From: Pseudomonas fluorescens
Lineage (GTDB): Bacteria; Pseudomonadota; Gammaproteobacteria; Pseudomonadales; Pseudomonadaceae
Direction of reading: 5' to 3'
DNA length: 64,000 bases
NCBI RefSeq assembly: GCF_002022275.1
Contig: NZ_MSDF01000059.1
Span: forward strand, 1 to 64,000
The notes under the pieces were generated by a model. The model made no database searches, was not told where the DNA came from, and saw nothing but the letters and a program-made list of their open reading frames with translations. A program made the translations under genes and the position numbers. Position 1 is the stretch's first letter, and each line of letters opens with the position of its first letter. Positions 25,647 through 34,319 of this stretch are shown piece by piece.

Positions 25647-25943
25647 ATGAATAAAATCGTCCCCGACCCACCTCTCAACTCCCTCAAAGACCGCGCCGCC
25701 TTCAACCGCGCCATCGACCATTACCTGCCCACCCAAGGTGTTCAAACCGAAGACCTGAGCTTCGAAGACGCCCTTCTCTACACCGCCAGCTTGCTCGACA
25801 GTGCTTCGGCCACTGCATTGGATTGCGGCGAGTTACTGCCGCCGCCTGAGCGGGCCAAGGTGCTGGCAGTGTGGCACTTGCTGGTGATGGCGAAGAGCAC
25901 GGTGGATCGCTCGATAGAATGCCTCAAACCAGAAGCACGGTAA
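25647..25943 (+). CDS. DUF6124 (formerly DUF3077) family protein
   Basis: A 98-residue protein of unknown function and a divergent paralogue of the one at 36-371: MNKIVPDPPLN, FNRAIDHYL, then FEDALLYTASLLDSASATAL and a C-terminal helix VMAKSTVDRSIECL. GAAGG sits 6 nt before the ATG at 25647; an in-frame ATG at 25611 would fall inside the leader element and is less likely. No signal peptide. Its transcript should begin with the structured leader at 25455-25611. Confidence 0.8.
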   Translation: MNKIVPDPPLNSLKDRAAFNRAIDHYLPTQGVQTEDLSFEDALLYTASLLDSASATALDCGELLPPPERAKVLAVWHLLVMAKSTVDRSIECLKPEAR

Positions 25944-25947
25944 AAAA

Positions 25948-26274
25948 TGTGGGAGCTGGCTTGCCTGCGATAGCGGTGTATCAGTACCAGAAAGGTGACT
26001 GATACACCCTCATCGCAGCATAAGTATCTACATAACTTGAGCTAGACGCTTAAACCCCAGTAGACAAGGCTTTCGTGGCGAGCGGGCTTGCCCCGCGTTG
26101 GGCTGCGAAGCAGCCCCAGTAAAGAAGAATACGGTGTATCAGACACTTCGTAGTGGCTGGTTCTGGGGCTGCTACGCAGCCCAACGCGGGGCAAGCCCGC
26201 TCGCCACAGAGAGATTCGCCAGCCTCTAAAAGTTGTGTAGATACCTATGCTTATCGCAGGCAAGCCATCCCCCA
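25948..26274. repeat. Composite nested palindrome: REPIN-like repeat split by a MITE-like element
   Basis: The outer layer is a REPIN-like repeat (GTGGGAGCTGGCTTGCCTGC at 25949; ATCGCAGGCAAGCC at 26253) with a secondary hairpin GGTGTATCAGT/ACTGATACACC. It is interrupted at 26019-26252 by the element described separately. Confidence 0.7.
26019..26252. mobile_element. MITE-like insertion with terminal inverted repeats and target duplication
   Basis: About 234 bp. Terminal inverted repeats are GCATAAGTATCTACATAACT at 26018-26037 and, on the other strand, GCATAGGTATCTACACAACT (ending 26250). ATCGCAG occurs on both sides (26012-26018 and 26253-26259), consistent with a target-site duplication of 5-7 bp. 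Removing the insert and one copy restores an ordinary REPIN-like arm. Inside are arms of the GTGGCGAGCGGGCTTGCC family (26074-26208). No coding capacity. Confidence 0.6.
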
Positions 26275-26296
26275 TGAGATTGCCTGCTGCCTTGAG

Positions 26297-27796
26297 TTAT
26301 TTGGACACTGGCATCGCAAACTCGGCGCCCTGCTCGATGCTCTCCGACCAGCGCTGCATGATCGACTTCTGCTTGGTGTAGAAGCGCACACCCTCCGTGC
26401 CATAGGCATGCATGTCGCCAAACAGGCTCTTCTTCCAGCCGCCAAAACCGTGCCAGGCCATTGGCACCGGGATCGGTACGTTGATGCCGACCATGCCCAC
26501 TTCGATACGCCGCGCGAATTCGCGGGCGATGTTGCCGTCGCGGGTAAAGCAGCTGACGCCGTTGCCAAACTCGTGGTCGTTGACCAGTTTGATCGCCTCG
26601 CCGAAGTCATTCACACGCACGCAGGCCAGTACCGGGCCGAAGATCTCTTCGCGGTAGATGCTCATGTCCCGGGTCACGTGGTCGAACAGCGTCGCGCCGA
26701 GCCAGAACCCGTTCTCCAGGCCTGCTTCGGTCGGCACGTAATCACGCCCGTCGAGCAGCAATTGCGCGCCGGCTTGCACGCCTTGTTCGATGTAGCCGCT
26801 GATGCGTTCAAGCGCAGCACGCGACACAATCGGGCCCATCTCGGCCTTCAAATCGCGGCCATCGGTGATGCGCAGCAGCTTGGCGCGCTCGGTCAGGGCG
26901 GCGATGACTTTATCGCCGACATCGCCCACCAATACGGCCACCGAGATCGCCATGCAACGCTCGCCGGCACTGCCGTAAGCAGCACCCATCAGCGCATCCA
27001 CGGTTTTTTCGATGTCGGCGTCAGGCATCACCACCATGTGGTTTTTCGCGCCGCCCAGGCCTTGCACGCGTTTGCCATTGCGCGCGCCGGTTTCGTAGAT
27101 GTATTGCGCGATCGGCGTCGAACCGACAAAGCTCAGCGCCTTGACGTCCGGGTGTTCGATCAGCGCGTCCACCGATTCCTTGTCGCCTTGCACCACGTTG
27201 AACACGCCTTTGGGCAAACCGGCTTCACGCAGCAACTCGGCCATGAACAGGGACGCGCTTGGGTCAGTCGGGCTTGGCTTGAGGATGAAGGTGTTGCCCG
27301 CCGCGATGGCGATCGGGTACATCCACATCGGCACCATCACCGGGAAGTTGAACGGCGTGACACCGGCCACGACGCCCAGCGGCTGACGCATCGTCCAGTT
27401 GTCCATGCCTCGGGACACCTGGTCGGAATGTTCGCCCTTGAGCAGGTTGGGAATGCCGCAGGCGAATTCGAGAATGTCGATGCCGCGGTCCACTTCGCCC
27501 TGGGCGTCGGTGAAGACCTTGCCGTGTTCAGCGACGATGATGCGCGCCAGGTCGTCTTTGCGTTCACGCAGCAGGTGCAGGTATTCGAACAGCACACGGG
27601 CGCGGCGGATCGGCGGCGTGTCGGCCCAGCTGGCGAAGGCAGCCTGGGCAGCGGCCACGGCTTCGGCCACGGTCTGGCGGCTGGCCAGCGCGACGCGCCC
27701 GGTGACTTCACCGGTGGCCGGGTTGTAGACGTCCTGATAGCGGTCGTCGCGGCTCACGCGCTGGTCGTTGATGTAATGCTCGATGGTTGTGGTCAT
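26297..27796 (-). CDS. mmsA: CoA-acylating methylmalonate-semialdehyde dehydrogenase
   Basis: A 499-residue aldehyde dehydrogenase of the MmsA/IolA branch: it oxidises (methyl)malonate semialdehyde with NAD+ and CoA to propionyl- or acetyl-CoA, the late step of valine, beta-alanine or inositol breakdown. Family marks are the N-terminus YINDQRVSR, TPFNFPVMVPMWMYPIAIAA, ILKPSPTDPSA, and the catalytic Cys281 in GSAGERCMAIS. The ATG at 27796 fits the usual N-terminus; the frame is open further upstream but that part overlaps the divergent regulator. The usual partner, a beta-alanine:pyruvate aminotransferase gene, is not adjacent. Confidence 0.93.
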   Translation of the reverse strand: MTTTIEHYINDQRVSRDDRYQDVYNPATGEVTGRVALASRQTVAEAVAAAQAAFASWADTPPIRRARVLFEYLHLLRERKDDLARIIVAEHGKVFTDAQGEVDRGIDILEFACGIPNLLKGEHSDQVSRGMDNWTMRQPLGVVAGVTPFNFPVMVPMWMYPIAIAAGNTFILKPSPTDPSASLFMAELLREAGLPKGVFNVVQGDKESVDALIEHPDVKALSFVGSTPIAQYIYETGARNGKRVQGLGGAKNHMVVMPDADIEKTVDALMGAAYGSAGERCMAISVAVLVGDVGDKVIAALTERAKLLRITDGRDLKAEMGPIVSRAALERISGYIEQGVQAGAQLLLDGRDYVPTEAGLENGFWLGATLFDHVTRDMSIYREEIFGPVLACVRVNDFGEAIKLVNDHEFGNGVSCFTRDGNIAREFARRIEVGMVGINVPIPVPMAWHGFGGWKKSLFGDMHAYGTEGVRFYTKQKSIMQRWSESIEQGAEFAMPVSK

Positions 27797-27905
27797 GGCA
27801 GATGATCCCGGGTCGGTAGCGGTGGAACACACGATAGGCTTTCGGTTTGTTCCAAACCAGAGCAGAATCCAGAACTGATTGTCCTCACAGGCGAACAATA
27901 GAACC

Positions 27906-28847
27906 ATGGAAAAGGCAGAAATCGAGGGGCTCTGGACCCACATTCACTGGCTGTCGGTGCTGGAAGAACACGGCACCTACACCGCCGCTGCGGCGCGCCT
28001 GGGCGTGAGCAAATCCGCCGTGAGCCAGCGCATCTCGGACCTCGAAAAAGCCACCGGCACGCGGCTGGTCACGCGCACGACGCGCAGCGTGCGGCTGACC
28101 GACGCGGGGCAATCCCTGACCCGTGAAGTGCGCAGTGCCTACGCGCATATCGCGCGCAGTTTCTCGTCGGTGCGCGACTCGGCCGGAGAGATTCGCGGCC
28201 TGGTGCGCTTGACCGCGCCGGTGGCGTTTGCCAGGCAACAGCTGGTGCCCCATCTGTCGGCGTTTTTGCAGCAATACCCGCAGGTGCGTATTCAGCTGGA
28301 TGTGTCGGATGCCTTGAGTTCGCTGGCGGCCGAAGGCTACGACCTGGCGGTGCGCCATGGTTTCCAGGTACCGGAAACCCACGTGGCCTGGAAGCTGTGC
28401 GACACCGCCTCGGTGCTGGTGGCCACCCGCGAATACCTGCAACGCCACGGTGAACCGCGCAAGCCCGACGACCTCAGCGCCCACAATTGCCTGTTCTACC
28501 CGCGCGGCGCCGACCAGCCTGCCTGGACCTTCGAACGCGGCAGCAAAAAAATCGAACGCCTCACCGTGCCCATCGCCGGCAGCTTCGCCACCAACAACAG
28601 CGAGGCCCTGCGCGACTCGGCGCTCAACCACCTGGGCATCGCCCTGCTCCCGGACTTCAGCGCCCATGCCGCGCTGGCCAGCGGCACGCTGGTGCAGGTG
28701 CTGGAAGACTGGACGCTCAAAGGCGTGTTTGCCGATGAGATTTACTTGATTCGGCCCTATTCGCCCCATGTGCCGAAGTCGGTGAGTGCACTGGTGGGGT
28801 TTCTGAAGGAGAAACTGTCGCAAGGGTTTCGCTACACCGCCGGTTGA
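27906..28847 (+). CDS. LysR-family regulator, probably of mmsA
   Basis: A 313-residue LTTR with the helix-turn-helix at about residues 15-70 (LSVLEEHGTYTAAAARLGVS, SAVSQRISDLEKATG) and an effector domain from residue 98. It is divergent from mmsA with 109 bp between the start codons, the standard LTTR arrangement. No clear Shine-Dalgarno sequence precedes the ATG at 27906. Confidence 0.9.
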   Translation: MEKAEIEGLWTHIHWLSVLEEHGTYTAAAARLGVSKSAVSQRISDLEKATGTRLVTRTTRSVRLTDAGQSLTREVRSAYAHIARSFSSVRDSAGEIRGLVRLTAPVAFARQQLVPHLSAFLQQYPQVRIQLDVSDALSSLAAEGYDLAVRHGFQVPETHVAWKLCDTASVLVATREYLQRHGEPRKPDDLSAHNCLFYPRGADQPAWTFERGSKKIERLTVPIAGSFATNNSEALRDSALNHLGIALLPDFSAHAALASGTLVQVLEDWTLKGVFADEIYLIRPYSPHVPKSVSALVGFLKEKLSQGFRYTAG

Positions 28848-28854
28848 ACCCGCC

Positions 28855-29895
28855 TCATGCCTGGTGCCCCAACAAACCCAGGCGCACCAGGCTTTCGGCG
28901 GTGGCGACAATGGCGTCCTCCTGCGAACGCGGCGCCCAGCCGAGCAAATGTATGGCCTTGTCGCTGCTGGCGTTGAGCTTCACGCCCAGCAACGGCACCA
29001 TATTGGCGAGGTTCGGGTTACCCCGGGCGAGCAGGCGTATCAACCAGTTGGGCAACACCCGCGTCGACACCTTGTCGGCGGCATGCGTCAGGCGACGCTT
29101 GAGCACGCTGGCCACGTCCTTCATCCATAAGCTTTCACCCGCCGAGGCCAGAAATCGTTCGCCCCTTGCCGCCGGATGGGTCATGGCGCGCACGTGCAGG
29201 TCGGCGACATCGCGCACATCGACAAAGCAGGAGTTGATCTTCGGGCAACCGCGCTGGCCGTCCATGAGCCGCTGGATAATGCGGATGGAGTGCGAGTAAT
29301 CCGCGCCCAGCGCCGGACCCAACACTGCCACCGGGTTGATCGCCGACAGCTCAAGCCCACGCCCTTCCCTGGCGATGAAATCCCAGGCCGCGCGCTCCGA
29401 CAGGGTTTTCGACTTTTGATAGGGCGCCAGGCCTGCCGCCAGGTTGCTCCAGTCTGTCTCGTTGAAGGGTCGGTGCATGGGTGGGTGGCCGACGCCGATG
29501 GCACCGAAAGCCGACGTCAATACCACGCGTTTGACCCCCGCCTGCCGCGCGGCGCGCAGTACCCGCAAGTTGCCTTCCACTGCGGGTTTTATCCATTGCT
29601 CTTCGCTGGCCTGATCGCCCGACGGCGTGGGCGAGGCGCCGTGCAACACAAACGTGCAGCCTGCAACAGCCTCGTCCCAGCCGCGGTCTTCAGTCAAATC
29701 GGCGCGTACTGCAACCAGTCGATCCCCCGCCTCCACGCCGCCGGTTCTGAGATGAGCGCGCACTTCGGCCTCACGCGCTAGCGAGCGCAGCGTGGTGCGC
29801 ACGCAATAGCCCTGATTCAACAGCGCAATGATGCAGTGTTGCGCAATAAAACCGGTGCCGCCGGTGACAAGCACCCACGTGGGTTTGTCGTGCAT
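28855..29895 (-). CDS. NAD-dependent epimerase/dehydratase (extended SDR, dihydroflavonol-reductase-like)
   Basis: A 346-residue extended short-chain dehydrogenase. The N-terminus has the Rossmann motif VTGGTGFIAQH; the active site has Ser in LTSAFGAIG and the YxxxK pair in APYQKSK; a later block is SAINPVAVLGPALG. This is the dihydroflavonol-4-reductase/cinnamoyl-CoA-reductase-like group of NADPH ketone or aldehyde reductases. AGGAGG lies 5 nt before the ATG. It is convergent with the LysR gene and divergent from the AraC gene at 30005. Confidence 0.88.
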   Translation of the reverse strand: MHDKPTWVLVTGGTGFIAQHCIIALLNQGYCVRTTLRSLAREAEVRAHLRTGGVEAGDRLVAVRADLTEDRGWDEAVAGCTFVLHGASPTPSGDQASEEQWIKPAVEGNLRVLRAARQAGVKRVVLTSAFGAIGVGHPPMHRPFNETDWSNLAAGLAPYQKSKTLSERAAWDFIAREGRGLELSAINPVAVLGPALGADYSHSIRIIQRLMDGQRGCPKINSCFVDVRDVADLHVRAMTHPAARGERFLASAGESLWMKDVASVLKRRLTHAADKVSTRVLPNWLIRLLARGNPNLANMVPLLGVKLNASSDKAIHLLGWAPRSQEDAIVATAESLVRLGLLGHQA

Positions 29896-30004
29896 GGTGA
29901 CCTCCTGGGTCGAGTTTCAGCGAATCGGGAAGTGCCCATGATAGAGTCGCGATGCCGGACGTTGAATGCGCCAGCGTGCAGATAACCATCGCGAGAGTAC
30001 GAAC

Positions 30005-30922
30005 GTGAGCAGTGATCCTTTTTCCGACATCCTGAGGTTGACCCACGCCGAATCGCTGATGACCGGCGGCTTCTGCGCCGGTGGCCCTTGGGCGATCCGC
30101 TTTCCACCGCCCACCTCCATCAAGTTCTTTGCGGTGATCAAAGGGCATTGCTTTGTCAGCATTGACGGCGAACCCAAACCGGTGCGGTTTGACACCGGGG
30201 ACGTCGGCCTGCTGACGGCGGCGCGCGGCTTTGTGCTCTCCAGCGAGCCGACGGTGGAACCCGTGGACGCCATGCAGCTTTTCTCCGGCTCCGGCAAGAA
30301 CTCCGCGCAACTGGGTGACGGTGAGGATTTCACCTATATCGGCGGCCATGTGCTGCTTGACCCTGTCAGCGGGCGCCTGTTGGCGCAGGTCCTGCCGCCG
30401 TGGATTCAAGTGTCGGCAGCGTCGCCCCAGGCCACGGCGTTTCGTTGGTTGCTGGATCAATTGGTGGCGGAACAACAGGCTGGGCTACCCGGCGTGCAAC
30501 TCGCGTCCGCGCAGTTGTCGCAGCTGTTGTTCATTCAGATCATGCGGGCGCATTTGAGTACGTCCAGCACGTTGCCCGCCGGCTGGCTGCGCACGTTGAG
30601 CGATCCGCGTCTGGCCCCGGCCCTGCGCCTGATGCACGAGCAACCCGCGCGCGCCTGGCCGCTTGAAGAATTGGCCGGCGCCTGTGCCATGTCGCGCACC
30701 ACGTTCGCGTTTCATTTCAAGGCCGTCGCTGGCGTGGCACCGCTGACCTATCTGACTGAATGGCGCATGCACCTGGCCGAGCGGGCTTTGCGTGAAGAAA
30801 ACACGCCCATCACCGTACTGGCCCACTCCTTGGGCTATGGCTCGGACAGCGCGTTCAGCAACGCTTTCAAACGCGTCACCGGTCGGTCGCCCACCGCGTA
30901 CCGCAACAGCATGCGCCGCTAG
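30005..30922 (+). CDS. AraC-family regulator with cupin_6 domain
   Basis: A 305-residue regulator. The N-terminal half (RFPPPTSIKFFAVIKGHCFV, FDTGDVGLL) is the cupin_6 sensor; the C-terminal half has the helix-turn-helix pair (WPLEELAGACAMSRTTFAFH; ITVLAHSLGYGSDSAFSNAF). I chose the GTG at 30005 (GAGAG upstream) because the family begins at this point. It is divergent from the SDR gene at 28855-29895, which it probably controls; many such pairs act on aldehyde stress genes. Confidence 0.88.
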   Translation: MSSDPFSDILRLTHAESLMTGGFCAGGPWAIRFPPPTSIKFFAVIKGHCFVSIDGEPKPVRFDTGDVGLLTAARGFVLSSEPTVEPVDAMQLFSGSGKNSAQLGDGEDFTYIGGHVLLDPVSGRLLAQVLPPWIQVSAASPQATAFRWLLDQLVAEQQAGLPGVQLASAQLSQLLFIQIMRAHLSTSSTLPAGWLRTLSDPRLAPALRLMHEQPARAWPLEELAGACAMSRTTFAFHFKAVAGVAPLTYLTEWRMHLAERALREENTPITVLAHSLGYGSDSAFSNAFKRVTGRSPTAYRNSMRR

Positions 30923-31009
30923 CGCCTCCATCGACTCTCCACACAGCCTCACGGGAACCTCCACCGAGGGCGGGTAACCTGATCAGCCTCCCGTTTAAAG
31001 GCGATCGAC

Positions 31010-32047
31010 ATGTTGGGCCTCACACCGCGCGTGCTGTTTATGCTTCTGTTGTTGCCCATAGCGCTCTGGACGCAGGACTGCGCCGCCGCACGCGTGAAGA
31101 ACGACATCCCGCCACGCCTGCAATGGACGGCGAACCACGGTTACTGCGGTGAAGTAGCCTTCATCAGCGCCGGGCTCTATTACGGCCAGTACGTGTCCCA
31201 ATATGACGCCCGCGCCCTGGCGAGCCCGGGTGTCGACCAATCCAGCGCCAACAGCCAGTTGCTGCCCGGGGTGAACGATGCGGCCGCCGCTGCCCGCATG
31301 CACTTGCAGGCGCAGCCATGGAACAGCACCAGCACGCCAAACGCCAACGCCTTCCTGACGTGGGTAAAAGGTAATGTGCTGGCCGGTTACCCGGTGATCA
31401 TCGGCGTGTATGAAAACATGCACGCCTTCGAAGGCACGGATGACGCCGAGGCTGGCGACCCGCAGTACGACCATATCGTGCCGGTAATCGGCGTCTCGTC
31501 GAAATACCCGCTCACATCGCCGCCGCATTATTACGCCGACGACGTGCTGACGCTGAGTGACAACGGCCTCTGGTCCCCCGACGGCGCGCCCGTTTACCGC
31601 TACAACTTTCCTTTTGGCGAATTCCAGGCCGACCGCCGGGAAGCGAATGCGCCGGCACGGTCGGTGTATTCCCTGCCGCGCGGCAAGCAGTTCGGCGTGG
31701 CCATCACCGGCATTATCGATCACGACGGTGAAACACTGCCGGTGCGGCTCTGGACCGATATAAACGCCGAGGAACCGGCAATGGCGCAACACGCCAATAA
31801 ACGCCCAACGGCTGCCCCGTTGAAACTGACCGTAACGCTCTCCGGCTTGAAGCCGAACATTGCCTACACCCTGTACCGCTACGACAACTTCACAGCGGTG
31901 CCGGACGCCGCCTTCAACGCCAATGCTTCCCGTGCGACGCGGCAATGGAAGATAACGATCAAAACCGGTTCGACCTACACGTTGAAAGAAACCATTCGCT
32001 CGGACGAGGTTGCGGTTTATCGCGCCGTTCCAGACTCGGCGCCTTAA
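31010..32047 (+). CDS. Secreted C39-like papain-fold protein
   Basis: A 345-residue protein with a signal peptide (MLGLTPRVLFMLLLLPIALW, cleavage near residue 26). The mature part has the order expected for a C39-like cysteine protease fold: Gln38 and Cys46 in QWTANHGYCGEVAF, His155 in QYDHIVPVIGV and Asp184/Asn185 in LTLSDNGLW. A beta-rich C-terminal part with a fibronectin-like look (LKLTVTLSGLKPNIAYTLYR) follows. I infer a periplasmic or extracellular peptidase or transglutaminase-like enzyme; the family is not one I can name. AAGG is found upstream of the ATG. The gene stands alone, 400 bp before the ebo cluster. Confidence 0.65.
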   Translation: MLGLTPRVLFMLLLLPIALWTQDCAAARVKNDIPPRLQWTANHGYCGEVAFISAGLYYGQYVSQYDARALASPGVDQSSANSQLLPGVNDAAAAARMHLQAQPWNSTSTPNANAFLTWVKGNVLAGYPVIIGVYENMHAFEGTDDAEAGDPQYDHIVPVIGVSSKYPLTSPPHYYADDVLTLSDNGLWSPDGAPVYRYNFPFGEFQADRREANAPARSVYSLPRGKQFGVAITGIIDHDGETLPVRLWTDINAEEPAMAQHANKRPTAAPLKLTVTLSGLKPNIAYTLYRYDNFTAVPDAAFNANASRATRQWKITIKTGSTYTLKETIRSDEVAVYRAVPDSAP

Positions 32048-32450
32048 ACACTCAACGGCTTAAGCGGAATCATTCTCGACAACTAAGCAGTGTTTAAATC
32101 GCATATAGCCAGTGGCAATAATCCACGCCAGTGATGCTCGCACTTTGACATTAATTGGTAACTTGCAAAGTCGCTCTTTAACGGGTTATTGACGCGCCCA
32201 AATAGTCCATACAACTTGTTGTAAAAGCTCGACAAACATTGATGTTTAAAACCCGCCAAATAGCCTATTTAAAACTCCTTTCCCCGCCGAACTTGCAAAA
32301 AAACCACAACCGTCTACGTTCATGAATACCTTCACCGCCGTAGTCAATCGCCCGTTCTACCAGCCCTCCAGGCAGGGTGCTCTGTTGCTCTGAAATAGCG
32401 TCGACGACTGAAACGGAACTTGGTCTTTACACTTGAAAAGGGATGCTTTG
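32048..32450 (+). promoter_or_regulatory. AT-rich upstream region of the ebo cluster
   Basis: About 400 bp of clearly lower GC than its flanks. It contains a small inverted repeat AAACACT (32045)/AGTGTTT (32089) right after the preceding gene, which may end that transcript. The promoter of the 12-gene cluster should lie here, but no convincing -35/-10 pair stands out. No small gene is seen. Confidence 0.4.
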
Positions 32451-34319
32451 ATGAAGCGCAGCCAGTGGCGTCGTGCGTTTTCGAAAAAGGGGCCGGTCGA
32501 TCATTTCTGGCTGTCATTGGTTATTTTTTCTGCACTGGTCATCGCCAGCTTTGTGTTATTCGAACAACAGATTCAGCACTTTCTGATCCAACTCAATCAG
32601 TTCCAACCCACGTCCTTCAACGGAGCAATGGCGCTCGCACTCTTGCTGATCGCCCTGCTCTCGCTCGACGTAGTGTTGCCGGTGCCATCCAGCATGGTCG
32701 CGTTGCTGGCGGTGGCCATTCTCGGCAGCCTCGGCGGCTATCTGGCGATCTTTGTCGGCCTGTGCCTGGGCGCCGGGTTGGGTTATGCGCTGGGGGCCGG
32801 TTATTTTCGGCTGCTGTCAGGGCGCCTGGGCCTGCATCAACGCCAACCGGGGCAGTTGGCGTACCGACTCAACACGCTGTCGTTGATCTGCCTGCGCGGG
32901 GTGCCGGTGCTGGCGGAAACCTCGGTGGTGGCCGCTGGCATGCAACGCTACCCGCTGCGCGCGTTTTTACTCATCACCACCCTGGCCAACGCGGGCCTGG
33001 CACTGGCCTACACCGCCATCGGCACCTTGCTGATCGAGCAGAACGCGCTGCTGGTGGCGGTCCTGGCGAGCATGGTCTTGCCGCTGCTGTTCATGGCCGG
33101 GTACAGCCTGTTCAAGACCTTGCGCAAACCGGATGCCGAGAGGCCGTTGCACGGCCGTTTCGAGGTCAGTTACGACTACCCGGTGGTGTTCACCGATCAC
33201 CTGTTCGACCCGCTTAACCCCTGTCTGCATCAGCAATTCTTGGCCCGGCACAACAGCCCGGTCACGGTGATGGTGTTTGCCGATGAACAACTGCTGGTCA
33301 GCGCCCCTCAGTTGCTCGAGCAGATCGACGCCTACTTTAGCCACCACGCCACGGACCTGCATTTGCTCACCGCCCCCATCGCAGTGCCCGCCGGTGAACT
33401 GAGCAAAAACGCGCAAGTGCTGGAACAGCTTTACACCGACATGCTGCAGCACGGCCTCGACCGGCATTGCTACGTGCTGGCCCTGGGCGGCGGCGCGGTG
33501 CTGGATTCGGTGGGCTACGCCTGTGCAACCTTCCACCGGGGCATCCGGTTGATCCGCATCCCCAGCACCGTGCTGGCGCAGAACGACGCCGGTATCGGCG
33601 TGAAAAACGGCATCAATGCCTTCGGCCAGAAAAACCTGCTCGGCGCCTTCTACCCCGCCACGGCGGTGATCAACGATTTCCAATTACTCACCAGCCTCAC
33701 CCATCGCGACCAGATCGCCGGCCTGGCCGAAGCGGTCAAGGTGGCGTTGATCAAGGACCAGGCGTTTTTCGAGTGGATGGAACACCACGCCGACGCCCTC
33801 GCCCGCTTCGATCACCCGGCCAGCCGCTACGCGATTCGCCGCTGCGCCGAGCTGCACCTGGGGCACATCACCGGTGCCGGCGACCCGTTTGAACGCGGCA
33901 ATGGCCGCCCCCTGGATTACGGGCACTGGGCCGCGCACAAGCTGGAAAACCTCAGCCACCACCGGTTGCGCCACGGCGAGGCAGTGGCGGTGGGCATGGC
34001 GCTGGACGGGCTGTACGCGAATGCCTTGGGCTTGCTGAGCGATGCCGACACGCAACGGGTGATGAACCTGTTGCAAACGTTGGGCTTCAATTTGTGCCCG
34101 CCGGAATTGAGTTTGAAAGATGCACAGGGGCGCTCGCGGGTATTGCTCGGTCTGGAAGAGTTTCGTCAGCATTTGGGCGGGCAGCTGTCGATCCCGATGC
34201 TCAACCGGATCGGCCAGTCGGTAGACCTGCATGAAATCGATGACGCGCAGATGGAGTGGGCGCTGCACCAACTGGCGACCCGCAGCGACATGGCCCTGCG
34301 CCTGGGCTACGCACAATGA
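32451..34319 (+). CDS. eboD: EboD-type sugar-phosphate cyclase (dehydroquinate-synthase-like) fused to an N-terminal VTT membrane domain
   Basis: A 622-residue two-domain protein. Residues 15-230 are hydrophobic with the DedA/VTT marks: a re-entrant VVLPVPSSMVALLAV, GLCLGAGLGYALG, and CLRGVPVLAETSVVAAGMQR. Residues 235-615 are a 3-dehydroquinate-synthase-like cyclase: the nucleotide loop LALGGGAVLDSVGY (about 343-356), RIPSTVLAQNDAGIGVKNGI, and the metal ligands Glu in AEAVK (about 427), His in DYGHWAAHKLE (about 490) and His in LRHGEAVAVGM (about 508). In cyanobacteria EboD is needed to move scytonemin precursors to the periplasm; the reaction is unknown. AAGGG precedes the ATG at 32451. The stop overlaps the eboC start (ATGA). 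Confidence 0.88.
   Translation: MKRSQWRRAFSKKGPVDHFWLSLVIFSALVIASFVLFEQQIQHFLIQLNQFQPTSFNGAMALALLLIALLSLDVVLPVPSSMVALLAVAILGSLGGYLAIFVGLCLGAGLGYALGAGYFRLLSGRLGLHQRQPGQLAYRLNTLSLICLRGVPVLAETSVVAAGMQRYPLRAFLLITTLANAGLALAYTAIGTLLIEQNALLVAVLASMVLPLLFMAGYSLFKTLRKPDAERPLHGRFEVSYDYPVVFTDHLFDPLNPCLHQQFLARHNSPVTVMVFADEQLLVSAPQLLEQIDAYFSHHATDLHLLTAPIAVPAGELSKNAQVLEQLYTDMLQHGLDRHCYVLALGGGAVLDSVGYACATFHRGIRLIRIPSTVLAQNDAGIGVKNGINAFGQKNLLGAFYPATAVINDFQLLTSLTHRDQIAGLAEAVKVALIKDQAFFEWMEHHADALARFDHPASRYAIRRCAELHLGHITGAGDPFERGNGRPLDYGHWAAHKLENLSHHRLRHGEAVAVGMALDGLYANALGLLSDADTQRVMNLLQTLGFNLCPPELSLKDAQGRSRVLLGLEEFRQHLGGQLSIPMLNRIGQSVDLHEIDDAQMEWALHQLATRSDMALRLGYAQ

Noticed and set aside
26153..27805. A 550-codon plus-strand frame over mmsA
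   Set aside because: His/Arg/Gln-rich antisense product; mmsA on the other strand has every expected motif.
32145..32180. Promoter with TTGACA before the ebo cluster
   Set aside because: TTGACA at 32145 has no acceptable -10 at 16-18 bp.
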